Assembly: GCA_034336665.1 (NCBI GenBank)
Contig: CM067584.1
Coordinates: forward strand, 868,001-932,000
Source: Luscinia megarhynchos
Taxonomy: Eukaryota; Chordata; Aves; Passeriformes; Turdidae
Length of the DNA: 64,000 nt
Direction: 5' to 3'
The position numbers and the translations under genes were made by a program. The notes beneath the pieces are model-generated. The model made no database searches and had not been told where the DNA came from. It saw only the letters and a list, made by a program, of their open reading frames with translations. Below, one piece after another: positions 54,659-64,000 of this stretch (position 1 is its first letter; every line of letters starts with the position of its first letter).

Positions 54659-54962
54659 GGACACTTTACACCTCACTCTGCTTCAAGCCACGGTCGGATG
54701 CTTTGGCATCCGCTTCCAACATCTTCCCTGAGCCCAGGCAGCTGTTCCAGGTGGGCTCCAGCCCCTTGCTGCTTCCAAGGACTGCGGGTATTGCCGCTAA
54801 CAGCTGGCTGCTGTCAGGGACATGCTACTCCATTCTTTGGAGCTGGGGTGGCAGCCCACTGTCTGTGCTTCAGTGGGGTGGCAGGAGTGGTACTGCTCTC
54901 CTGGGCAGGGCCCATGGAGGCAGGCATAGCCTTTCTCCCCTCCATACAATTTTTGTTACACA

Positions 54963-54968
54963 AATAAA
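54963..54968 (+). other. AEBP1 poly(A) signal
   Basis: AATAAA about 305 nt after the AEBP1 stop. The stop codons of AEBP1 and the convergent POLD2 are only about 440 bp apart, so the 3' UTRs nearly meet. A minus-strand AATATA variant at 54981-54976 could serve POLD2. Confidence 0.75.
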
Positions 54969-55097
54969 TCAAGTTATATTGGTATGAACATCTTGTCCCT
55001 CCAGTGATTCCCCAGCTCTGTCACCCTCCCAGATGACAGACAAAGGCAGTGCGTGCCAGGACCCCTCGAAGGGTGGGGGCTTGCGCCCTCCCTGTGG

Positions 55098-58000
55098 TCA
55101 GTGTCCAGCTTCCACGTCCCCGTCCTCACTGTCAGCCCCAAAGCCAGAGAAGGTGATGGGCTGGCAGGTGAGGTCGCGCAGGTTGACAAGGCAAGCGGTC
55201 TGCGTGGCACTGAAGTCCGGCACCGTCACCAGCAGCACCCGCTGCCCCTCCTTCCCTGCAAACATAGGTGGGTGTCAAGCAGAGGAGACCCCAGCAGCCC
55301 CCAGCACGGGTTCCCAGCCCCTGCAAGGATTTGGGTGCAAGACTCACCTTGGAGCAGCTTGGACTGGAAGTGGGGTGCATTGCCGCAGAAGTAGACATGA
55401 GGGCACTCGGTGAGGATAAACGGGTCAGATTTGTAGAATGGGTAACAGCCTGGGGAAGATGGGAATTAGGGGGGGGAGCCCCTGGCAAAGCCCCCCATTC
55501 AACAATCCCTCAGCCCTCACCATACCCAAGGGTATCTGGGGCCGTGGGGCTGATGTGTCCTGCCAGCAGTGTCCACTCCAGAATCTCCAGGTAGTCATCC
55601 ATGCTGCTGTACTTAAAGATATCACTGATGTTTTGTCCTGACGTCCCCAAAAACCTACATTATGGGGGAAAGAAGGGGAGCTTTAGATGGTGATGTGCTG
55701 GGACATGGTCCCATGCCACTGACAGTCACCAGAGGCGGGATGCACCAGGTTTGTTTACCTGACACCGTCCAGGCTGGCCTGGTAGGGGTTGGTTACGAGG
55801 TGCAGAGTGGCGTAGGCACTGGCCAGGGGGAGCATGCAGCGGTGCAGGGGCTGCTGCGGCAGCGTGTAGTTGGTGGGGTCAAACTCACCGGGCATCACAT
55901 CCACAGGCACTGAGCTCTGTAGGTAGAGCGAGGATCAACCGGGTGGCCAAAGTGGCTCCAAGGGGGCTCAGAGCAAAGCCCTGCTGTCACGGCTGCTCAT
56001 TTTTCCCAGGACACCCTGCTTGGCTTTACAAAGGAGGCCAGATCCCAGGAGAAGGATTTGGAGCTGGGTTGTGATCTGCCTCCCCACGTGGGGTACTCAA
56101 AGGGAAGTTAGGTGCTGGGGAAGGGGGTTTTGCCACGCTGCACTCTAGACTGCTACCCCGCCTCAGGAACAAGGTTCCCTCCCCCAAAGGAACCTGATTC
56201 CCCTGCCAATCCCAAGTACTCACACAAAGCTGCAGTAGGATCTCATCCAGCATCTTCACAGCCTCCACACTTGCAGCCTGCGTCTTCTTGGTCAAGTACT
56301 TGGCCTGGGTGAGCAGGAAGACGGTGAGAGACAACCCTGCACCCCTCTCTGCTCCCTCCCCACACCCTCCCAGCACCCCAGGAGCACTGTGGGGCCGCAG
56401 CCTCCTTCCTGCTGTACCTTGTTGATAGTGTCTCGGCTCTGCGTGTTCTGGCTCAGCAGGTTCCCAGCCAGAATGACACGGGTGATGTGGGCAGCACAGC
56501 TCTGCTCACCCTCTGCACCCAGCTGCCCCGTCACCACATCCACTAGCAGCTGAGTGCTCAGCAGGGCCTCCCCACTCACGCTGCCCAGCCCCAATCCCGA
56601 GGCCAGCAGCACGAACCTGGACAGATGGAGAGGCTCAGGCAGTGTGCCACCCTCCCAAACTCAGGGGCTTCAGAGAGCCAGGGCAGAGGGGACCCAGACC
56701 GCCTGCCAGCCCTCTTGGCCCAAGGGGCTGAGGGACACATCAGGGCCACAGGGCCAGCCCCAGCCCTGCTGCTGCTGACTCACCGGTCAGAGCTGGGCCC
56801 GTCCCAGGGCAGCGCTGCTGGCAAGCCGGCGAAGCAGTGATCCTCCACCAGGAATCTGCCATCGTCCTGCTCGCAGCCATACACAGCCAAGATGGTCCCT
56901 ACGGCACAGCAGGCCTGGTCAGTCAGCCCTAGCCAGCGCCTGCAGTGTGGGTGCCACCCCAGAGCCACCACTGTCCCTTACCTGTCACCAGCCTCTGCAC
57001 ATCAATGGCTCCTTCCAGCTTGATCCGCTGCAGCTCATCCTCCAGGATCAGCTCATCAGAGGGCTGGATGTACTTGGGCAGGGGCGGCTGAGGCACCAGG
57101 TTGTGCTGCGAGGGCACAGGGACAGCTCTGATGGCCTCAGCAAGGACCAGCAGTCCCCAAGGACCCTTCCCAACCCCAGCTCCCATCAGCAGTACAGCCA
57201 ACACCCCAGCTGGGGGCCCTGGCAGCTGGAACCCCCCGGATGGGCCGGTTTCACTGAGTGCTGGAAAAGCATCCCTGTGCAATAGTGGTGGCAAGCAGGA
57301 GGGGGAAAAGATGGACAAAGGGTGGGTTTAGATTGGATATCAGGAAGAAATGGCCTGTGAAGGTGGCGAGGCCCTGCCACAGGTTGCCCAGAGAAGCTGT
57401 GGATGCCCCTGGATGTTTTCAAGACGAAATTGGATAGGGCTTGGAGCAACCTGGGCTAGGGGAAGGTATCCCAGCCCAGTTGCTCCCAAAGGCAACACAT
57501 ACATGAGCTTTGAGGTCTCTTCCAACCCAACCCATCCTGTGTTTCCATGATTTCATAAGGACAACACAAACCCACACACACGCGCACACACACACACACA
57601 CTAGCACAAGAGGTGGCACCAAGGTGGCATCCAGGGACAGGCTGGGTACAGGCCATCCTTCCCAAATATCAGCCAGTTCCCTGGCTAGGAAGAGCACAGA
57701 GAAGACATGGAAACCCAGCTGAACTCTCAGGTGTGCTGGCACAACCCCCTGAGCTGTGTGGAAGAGGAGGAGGAGGAGGGTGTAACCCCATTACCTCTTC
57801 ACTGATCTCCTGCAGGATGGAGGGCTGGAGCTGCATGGACTTGAAGAGTGTCCCCACCACGCAGCACCTCTCTCCTGCCTGCAGCTCCGAGAGCTTCCGC
57901 AGCGCAATGTCCTTCCCTGTGGAGAGACGTGGGTCAGGGGCCTTGGGGTGAGGGCGGGCAGGGGCAGGGCTGGTGGGGGCTGAAGGGCCCCAGCACCGAG

Positions 58001-60484
58001 GCCAGCAGAAGGCTGGGGACGCTGGGAAGCCGCCTGCTTTTCCTCGAGGCACGGTGCCGAACAGACATGTGTGGGCCAGATGGGGCCAAGGAGCATTCCA
58101 GAGCCTGCAAGCCTGCAGGCATTTCCTCTGTGCTGGGGCGAAAGCTGGGTCATGATGGTGTCTTTAGCTCCCAGTTACAGCTCTGCCCGGGAAGGGTCCA
58201 GGACACACTCCTCCTGCCCTTGGGCATGGGGAGCTGCTGTTCCTGCTCTTCACCTGGGGGATGACCCAAACATCCTACTCAGAGTTGACGGGCAGGAGAT
58301 TACTCAACACCCCCAAACCTGATTTCTGCCAGGGCCAGGTCCTCTGCCCCAGATCCCCACTGGGATTCAGGATCCCCATCACATCCAGAGAAGATCCTGG
58401 TATGCTGACAGGTCCCTGGGCTTTAGGCAGGGATCCACAGGGGATACAGGCTGGGAGAACCTCAAGAGCTGCAAGAAGCATCGCAGCCCCAGCTGCATCC
58501 ACTTTGTGGCTGAGGAGCAAAAATCTCCCTCACCACAAAGTAAGCCCAAAACTTTTTACCCCACCCCCGGGGATGCAGAGGTGCTCCAGCCCCATCCAGT
58601 GTGTGTCCTCCCATCCAGTAGGTGGCTGTGGGACTGTCAATCCCCATTTAAACCAGCCTGTCAAGTCCATCCTGAGCCTCAGGCCTGGAGAAGAGCAAGG
58701 AACCTGCTCCTAGTCTCCTCTCCCGAAACAACACTGCCTGTACCAGCTCTTCGTCCTTTCTGGGTGATATTTCTCCTCCCAAAAATCTCACTTTGCTCAT
58801 CATGCGCTGCTGAACGTGACTCTTGTCCCAGGGAGAGCACCCTGCTGCCATCCCTGGCACCCCACACTAGAAACATGGATTCCCGAGCCCAGGAATGCAA
58901 ACACTCTGAGTCAGAACAAAAACAATCCTGTTGAAGTTTCTTATTTTTGGCTCAAACTCCCCAAAATGTGTGTTCAGGGGGAGGGGGTTGTGCTCTCCAG
59001 ACTTTTGCCTGCAGGCGCTTCCTGCTGGGAGACAAACCCCAAAATCTGGTTCCATCCCAGTGCTTCAGGAGGTGGAGCTTTACAAACCATGGGGTCCTGT
59101 CACACTTGGCAAAGTCCAGGGCGGCCAACCAAGAAATGACATCCCGCCATGGGACCAGCACTGGCTTTTGCTTCCACGCAGCCCACGGGGCTGGGGAGAG
59201 CACAAGAACAGGCATCCGGCCCAAAAGCTTCCACTGAAGCAGTTTTTGCCCATAGAAGGGCAAAGCCAAAGGAAATTCGATCGCAGGCCATGCCCAGGCC
59301 GGGGGGGCAGAGCCCCAGCAGCACCGGCATTGCTTCATCCCGCGGGTGGAAACTCTGAGCACCAGGGGTCCCACCCGCAGAACCACAACCCCCCAGCCAG
59401 GAAGCAGCCCCCCTCAGCACAACCAGCACCTCTCACCCCCCTGCACCCTCCTCTATTCCACTTCCTGGCCAGTGCTGCCCAGCCCCAACCTGACAAACCT
59501 CACACTCAACTCCTGCTCCTGAAAGTGTGTGGGGCGACGTGACAAAGACAACGTGTTCTCCCTGCCCACACCCCCCAGTCTATCTGTGATGGGGAATGCA
59601 ATTTGTCTGAAGGTCAGAACTCCAGGTGGGAGCTGTAGCAGGATTATTACATAATCCAGCTGCAAATTATCCCATCATTACTGTGCATCCCAGAGCCGGA
59701 GGGCTGAGCTGATTTGGTTGAGCTCTGCTGTACATCCCCTGTCAAGGCTGGAGGGTACATCCAGCCTGCAGATGGGAACACTCACTCACTTCTGGACTCC
59801 AGATATAAATTCTGGTCAAACACAGAGATAAAATCTGAAGGCAGCTCCACAGATGTTTGTTGCCAAGATCACCCATGAACCCAGGTGCCACATCTACATA
59901 GCCTATTTCCCCACAGGGATGGGGACTCCAGCACTGCCCTGGGCAGTCTGTGCCAGGCCTGGACAGCCCTTTCCATGAAGGAATTTTCTCAATATCCAAT
60001 CTGAACCTCTCCTGGTGCAACTAGAGGTTGTGCCTTCTTGTCCTGCCCCTTGCTTCCTGGCAGCAGAGCCCGATCTCCTGCTGGCTGCACCCTCCTGCCA
60101 GGAAGTTGCGCAGAGCCAGAAGGTCCCCCCTGAACCTCGTTTTCTCCAGGCAGAGCCCCCCCAGCTGCTCCTGGCGCTGCAGCCCTCCCCCAGCTTTGCT
60201 GCTACCCCCAGGCACACGCTGCAACCCGCCAGTGTTTTCCTGGTAACAGGGCTGCCCCGCTCACCCCAGCGGCTCCGCGCGCGCCGCTCCAGCCCCGGCC
60301 GCATCCCGGCGAGGCGCACGGCGTAGATGTGTGCGTACTGCCGCGAGAAGCCCCGCTCGCCCAGCTGGAAGGGCTGCGAGCAGTCCGAGTATCCCGACAC
60401 AGGCACCCTGGGGAAGGTGGGGGGCTCGGCCGAGGGGGGGGCCAGCAGCCCCTGCGCCAGAGGGGCTGCCTGCTCCGAAAACAT
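55098..60484 (-). CDS. POLD2: DNA polymerase delta subunit 2 (p50)
   Basis: Regulatory B subunit of nuclear DNA polymerase delta that bridges the catalytic subunit to POLD3. Ten coding exons: 60484-60265, 57916-57795, 57105-56982, 56898-56784, 56616-56418, 56304-56224, 55916-55759, 55654-55521, 55449-55348, 55255-55098; 1413 nt, 470 aa (human about 469). Conserved marks: start [38 protein letters not shown]-fold region [12 protein letters not shown], inactive phosphodiesterase fold ([52 protein letters not shown]) and end [11 protein letters not shown]. No frame breaks. Exon 8 must use the GTGAGG donor at 55520 and not the upstream GTATGG to stay in frame, which adds Gly-Tyr before CYPFYK. 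An upstream noncoding exon is likely: the acceptor TTTTCCAG lies just above the ATG and a GTACGTGA donor is near 61079. Confidence 0.96.
57310..57552 (+). repeat. CR1 LINE 3' end in POLD2 intron 2
   Basis: Nearly complete CR1 3' region in sense order: 'tttagattggatatcaggaa', 'acaggttgcccagagaagct', 'gcttggagcaacctgggcta' and 'gaggtctcttccaacccaac', ending near 'catgatttcataagg'. Confidence 0.9.
57571..57602. repeat. (CA)n microsatellite
   Basis: CA dinucleotide run with one CGCG interruption, directly after the CR1 3' end at 57310-57552. Confidence 0.9.
59865..60195 (-). repeat. CR1 LINE fragment in POLD2 intron 1
   Basis: Antisense CR1 blocks in order: 'cctttccatgaaggaatttt', 'caatatccaatctgaacctc', 'gaggttgtgccttcttgtcc' and 'gaacctcgttttctccaggc'. 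It ends about 70 bp before the first coding exon of POLD2. Confidence 0.85.
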
Positions 60485-60989
60485 GGCGTGGGACGTGGGG
60501 TCTAACACTGGGTCTGGAAAATAAATTGGTGAATTAAGGATCCTGGCTCCCACCCGGCCATCACTGTCACCCCAGGACACGATAGTCCTGAAAATGACCT
60601 TCCCCACCCCCAAAACACAAACCGCATCCGGCTCTGACCCTCCCTCTGCACATGGCACCACCTCAGCCCCCTTCCTCCCCTCTCCTCCTAACCCAGGCAT
60701 CCCCAAACTCATCTTGGTAACCGCACCATCCCACCCGTGCCAAAAATCACCCCCCTAGAGCCCACAAAAAATTCCCCCCGAAGTCCCTACAAAATACACC
60801 TCGGCCATCGGATTCCCTCAGGACGCCCCTCTCCCAGATGGACCCAGATCCTGCATAGACTCCGGACATCCCAGGCACTATGCACCCCAGCACACGCCCT
60901 CCGGCACACTCCTCCTCCCCGCGGCACTGGACCCCCCAAACACCCCCGAGGACACAAGAGCACCCCCCAAACCCCCGCCAGGCTGCAGG

Positions 60990-61345
60990 GCCTCACAGGA
61001 TGCCCCAAAAGCGGGGTCTCCCCCACCGCAGAGCGGCTCAGGCCCTCGGCCGCCGCCCGGGGCCGCGCGGGTCACGTACGGGGGGAGGGCTCGCAGGCCG
61101 CGCGGCACCGCCGGCACCGAGCCCCGCCATCGGGGTGGGGCTGCGGCGGGAAACGGCGCCAACCCCGCCGGCCCGGAACCCGGGGCCGCGCGGCGGAAGT
61201 GACGCCAGAGTCGTCACGGCAACCGCCGTGCGGGGTGGTGCGGGGGTCCCGCGCAGGGAGCGCGGCGGGGACCCGAGGGGAACGTGGCGAGCCCGCGGAG
61301 GGGACGGGGCCGACCCCGCGGCGGGGGGGGGGCCGGGACAGCGAG
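60990..61345 (-). promoter_or_regulatory. POLD2 CpG-island promoter with probable noncoding exon 1
   Basis: CpG-dense sequence with no TATA. A minus-strand donor-like GTACGTGA near 61079-61072 would end a noncoding first exon that splices to the acceptor just upstream of the ATG (60484). Placement is inference. Confidence 0.5.
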
Positions 61346-61741
61346 ACACGGGGATGGACCCCTGGGCCCCACGGAACCCATGCTGGGAAGGGGACACCGT
61401 CACCGACCCCAGAGAGGACAGCAGCGCTAACCGGGGAACACTGACCCCAAGCCCTGGGCTCCCCAGAGGCCGGAGGGGCTGCAAAGAGGACCCCCGGGAC
61501 AGACCTTCCCGATCTCGGGATAGACCCTCCGGCCACTCCCTCCCCGCCCCACACTCTCTGAGAGCTTCTCTGAGGGGAGGTTGGGGAATGCTGAGCTCCC
61601 CCATGTCCCCCCCGAAGCCCCCCGTACCCTCTTCCTGCGGGGGTGGAGCTGTGAGGAAGGAAGGGCCCTGGGGAGCAGCCGTGTTTTGTTTTAAGGAGTT
61701 TTGGGGTTTTGGTCCCCCACCCCCGCAGCCTGCGGCTCCTC

Positions 61742-61747
61742 TATAAA
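61742..61747 (+). promoter_or_regulatory. TATA box of the NK-lysin gene
   Basis: 'ctataaaagg' sits 60 bp upstream of the ATG at 61802, placing transcription start near 61770. It is the only good TATA box next to a gene in this window and fits an inducible immune gene. Confidence 0.75.
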
Positions 61748-61801
61748 AGGTGTCAGGACGCAGTCCCCCACTGTCAGTCACCTGCTGTCAGTGGGCTCAC
61801 C

Positions 61802-62930
61802 ATGGCTGCAACCTTCTTCCTGCTGCTGCTGCTGGTGCTGGGAGGTAATGGGGACCCTCCTGCCTCCCAGGAGGGATGGTCACCCCGAACTAGAGGGGAG
61901 AGGAGACACATGGGGACAATGGGGATAACAGCTTGGATGATTGAGCTTGGGGGGCTGGGGTCTGTGTGAGGACCTGTGTGTGCCAGGGATGGGGTCTGTG
62001 TGGGGACAGGCACTCAGGGATGTGGGAACGAGGACAAGGGGACAGGCAGAAGGTATGGAGGCATGGGAGGGATGGAGTTTTATGGGAACAAGCTTCTGGG
62101 GGTGGCAGGGATGGGGTCTGCCTGAGGAGCCAGGGATTATGGACAGGGTGCCCATGCTGGGACCGGCACCTGGGGACGTTTGGGGACAGGGTCTGCATGG
62201 GGCCCTAGGAAGGCTGGGAACAGAAGGATGTGGGTTCAGGCAGGAGGGATGGTGGGGATGGGGCTGAATACCTGGGGCTGGTGGCTTAGGGGTCTGGGCA
62301 GCTCCAGGGCCCCGGGGGACCTCAGTGATGGGCACCCAACCTGCCGTGCTCACCGTCCTGTCTCCGTGCAGCAGCACAGGCTGCAGCCCCCCCGCCCTGC
62401 CAGGGTGACCCAGTGTCCTGGTGCTGGGACATGGCCATGGCCACACACTGTGGATGGGAGCAGCAGTGCCGGGACCTCTGGGACAGCCTGGCCCTGGTGA
62501 GCACCCCACCCCCAAGTACTCCAGGGCCACCCAGGAGTCCAGGTGGCCCTGAGGATCTTTGTGTTGTCACAGGGAAATGTGGCTGATGGGGAGAGCGTGG
62601 TGCAGGGCAGGGGGATTAAGTGCAGCCAGTGCACCAGGATCCTGAAGAAGATAAAGGCACTGGCAGGTGACGACCCCGATGAGGTGAGGGGTGATGAGGG
62701 TCTGGGGAGCCGGACTGGGGGCCCTCTCCCTGTGGCCCCCTGACCCGTGGTGGCTTTGGCAGGCGGCAGTGGCAGCAGCACTGCAGAAGGGCTGCCGGGT
62801 GCTGGGCCGAGCCATGGGCAAGCTGTGCAAGCGCTTCGTGAAAAAGTACCAGGACCAGATCACCGAGGCGCTGCAGAACGGAGACATGCCCCAGGACGTC
62901 TGCACTGCCATGGGCTTCTGCCGGTCCTGA
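61802..62930 (+). CDS. GNLY: NK-lysin / granulysin, saposin-like antimicrobial protein
   Basis: Membrane-disrupting peptide stored in cytotoxic lymphocyte granules in other vertebrates. Four exons join in phase: 61802-61844, 62372-62496, 62573-62683, 62763-62930; 447 nt, 148 aa. Leu-rich signal peptide (about residues 1-18). Cys24, Cys32, Cys41 and Cys47 in exon 2 resemble a short saposin-A type domain. The saposin-B domain follows with the six-Cys pattern at 73, 76, 104, 115, 140 and 146 and many Lys/Arg (KCSQCTRILKKIKAL; GKLCKRFVKKYQDQ), as in NK-lysins. Length fits chicken NK-lysin (about 140 aa, from memory). Intact, with no frame breaks. A TATA box is at 61742 and AATAAA at 63560. Only one copy is present in the window. 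Confidence 0.92.
61860..62330. repeat. Degenerate G-rich repeat in NK-lysin intron 1
   Basis: Loose units of 'gggatggggtctgtgtgggg' type recur through the 527-bp intron. Confidence 0.65.
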
Positions 62931-62959
62931 GCACAGTCAGTGCCCAGCTCTGTACTGAT

Positions 62960-63260
62960 CCTACATCCTGTGGGCTGATCTTGCACTCTGCATCCTGCAT
63001 CCTGTGTCCTGCACCCCGCATCCTGCATCCTGATCCCATACCCCGTGTTCTGCACCCCACATCCCGATCCTACATCCTGCATGCTGCACCATGTCCTGCA
63101 CCCTGCATCGCAATCCCATACCCCGTCCTGCACCCTACAACCTGATCCTGAGCCCGCATCCTGCACCCATATCCTGATCCTGCACCAAATATCCTGCACC
63201 CCATGTCCCAGTGCTGCAGTGTCCTGAACCCTGATCCTGCACTCCACATCCTGATCCCAT
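62960..63260. repeat. Degenerate repeat in NK-lysin 3' flank/UTR
   Basis: Units of 'catcctgcatcctgatccc' type repeat for about 300 bp after the stop codon. If transcribed, they make a repetitive 3' UTR. An acceptor-like 'ttctgcacag' at 63470-63479 may mark a spliced 3' UTR, but no clear donor was found. Confidence 0.7.
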
Positions 63261-63559
63261 ATCCCTTCTCTGTGTCCTACACTTTGCACCCCACGTCTGC
63301 ACTCCACACCTGCTAGGGGGGTGAGAGTGTGCTTGACATTTCTGAACTGTCCCTGCTGCAGCTCTGTAGGATGGGGGTGAGCCAGGTCACCCCAAAGTGC
63401 ATTGTGGAGCAGGGGGAAGGCTAAAGAAGCTGCTTCCGCTGGCCCCCGACTCACCCTGAACTCTTTCCTTTCTGCACAGACACAGCCCTGAGTGCCCCCC
63501 AAACCCCTACGCCCTTCCAGCCCCGATGCCCCTGCAGCCCAGCCATCCCTCTCCCACAC

Positions 63560-63565
63560 AATAAA
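63560..63565 (+). other. NK-lysin poly(A) signal
   Basis: AATAAA in 'cacacaataaagtcgctcc', 630 nt after the stop. It is followed by a T/G-rich 'cttgtttgtctgcc' element, as expected downstream of a cleavage site. Confidence 0.75.
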
Positions 63566-63599
63566 GTCGCTCCTCTGGCTCCACGGTCTTGTTTGTCTG

Positions 63600-64000
63600 C
63601 CCTGGGAGACACAGTGACAAAGGGCAGATGGCACCAGGCACTGGCAGAGGACAGTCTGGCCTGGCCTGCCCCCAGCAGCACCAAGGTGACACCAAAGGTG
63701 CCAGCAGTAGTGTGGGGATGTGTCCCATGTGGGTTGGAGTCAGTGGTTCCCTCCACACACCTGGGTGGTCCTGACTGTCACTGTTCCTTCACTGTGCACC
63801 AGCAAGCCCCCATGCCTGGCTCTGCATCTGTCCCTGCACTTGGCAGTGTCACTTGTCACCCACTTGTCACCAGCACGTGGGCTTGGGATCATCCTCACTG
63901 TCCCCAACACTGGCATTGGCACTGTCCCAGCTGAGGACAGGGAATCCCTTCTTCAGTCCTAGCCAATCAGAGCACAGGGAATCCCACACTTTTTTTTTTT
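63600..64000. other. Right-hand intergenic end, nothing recognised
   Basis: Unique sequence with no recognised exon or repeat family. A CCAAT motif ('agccaatcag') occurs at about 63961-63970, and the window ends in a poly-T run. Confidence 0.5.

Noticed and set aside
61038..61781. 247-codon minus-strand ORF above POLD2
   Set aside because: Lies over the CpG island and the NK-lysin promoter; composition follows GC bias and no family was recognised.

Overview
The window is vertebrate nuclear DNA and almost certainly avian. It has multi-exon genes with GT/AG introns, many old CR1 LINE 3'-end fragments (the hallmark avian repeat), short introns, high GC and very abundant minisatellites. That combination is typical of a bird microchromosome. 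The gene content (TGOLN2, TCF7L1, DBNL, AEBP1, POLD2, NK-lysin) fits, from memory, the chicken chromosome 22 neighbourhood. The exact species cannot be read from the sequence.

Layout, left to right. (1) 222-2009, minus: the 5' two exons of TGOLN2 (trans-Golgi protein), with a coding minisatellite in the luminal domain and a CpG-island promoter; the 3' end is off the left edge. (2) 2.4-7.9 kb: intergenic, with CR1 fragments and an AT-rich homeodomain-site cluster. (3) 8571-23317, minus: complete TCF7L1 (12 coding exons, 573 aa) with a 9.7-kb third intron full of degenerate minisatellites. (4) 23.6-29.3 kb: intergenic, ending in two large G-rich minisatellites that run up to the DBNL start codon. 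(5) 29361-39394, plus: DBNL (ADF-H, coiled coil, SH3), 14 coding exons. (6) About 40.9-42.7 kb, minus: decayed exons of CAPG, a gelsolin-family gene. (7) 43-47.7 kb: simple repeats, including a 2.2-kb GT-rich minisatellite. (8) 47898-54658, plus: AEBP1/ACLP, 21 exons. (9) 55098-60484, minus: POLD2, 10 coding exons, tail to tail with AEBP1. (10) 61802-62930, plus: an NK-lysin/granulysin gene, 4 exons, with a TATA box.

These are independent housekeeping, developmental and immune genes and do not form one system. The block joins genes that in human lie on 2p11 (TCF7L1, TGOLN2, CAPG, GNLY) and 7p13 (DBNL, AEBP1, POLD2). The observations most worth checking are the CAPG relic, the large minisatellites abutting promoters, and single-base frame disruptions in DBNL and AEBP1 that look like assembly indels. 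I found no CRISPR, tRNA, rRNA, viral gene or new enzyme system. All exon borders were read by eye from splice sites, phase and remembered family sequences; no alignment was run.
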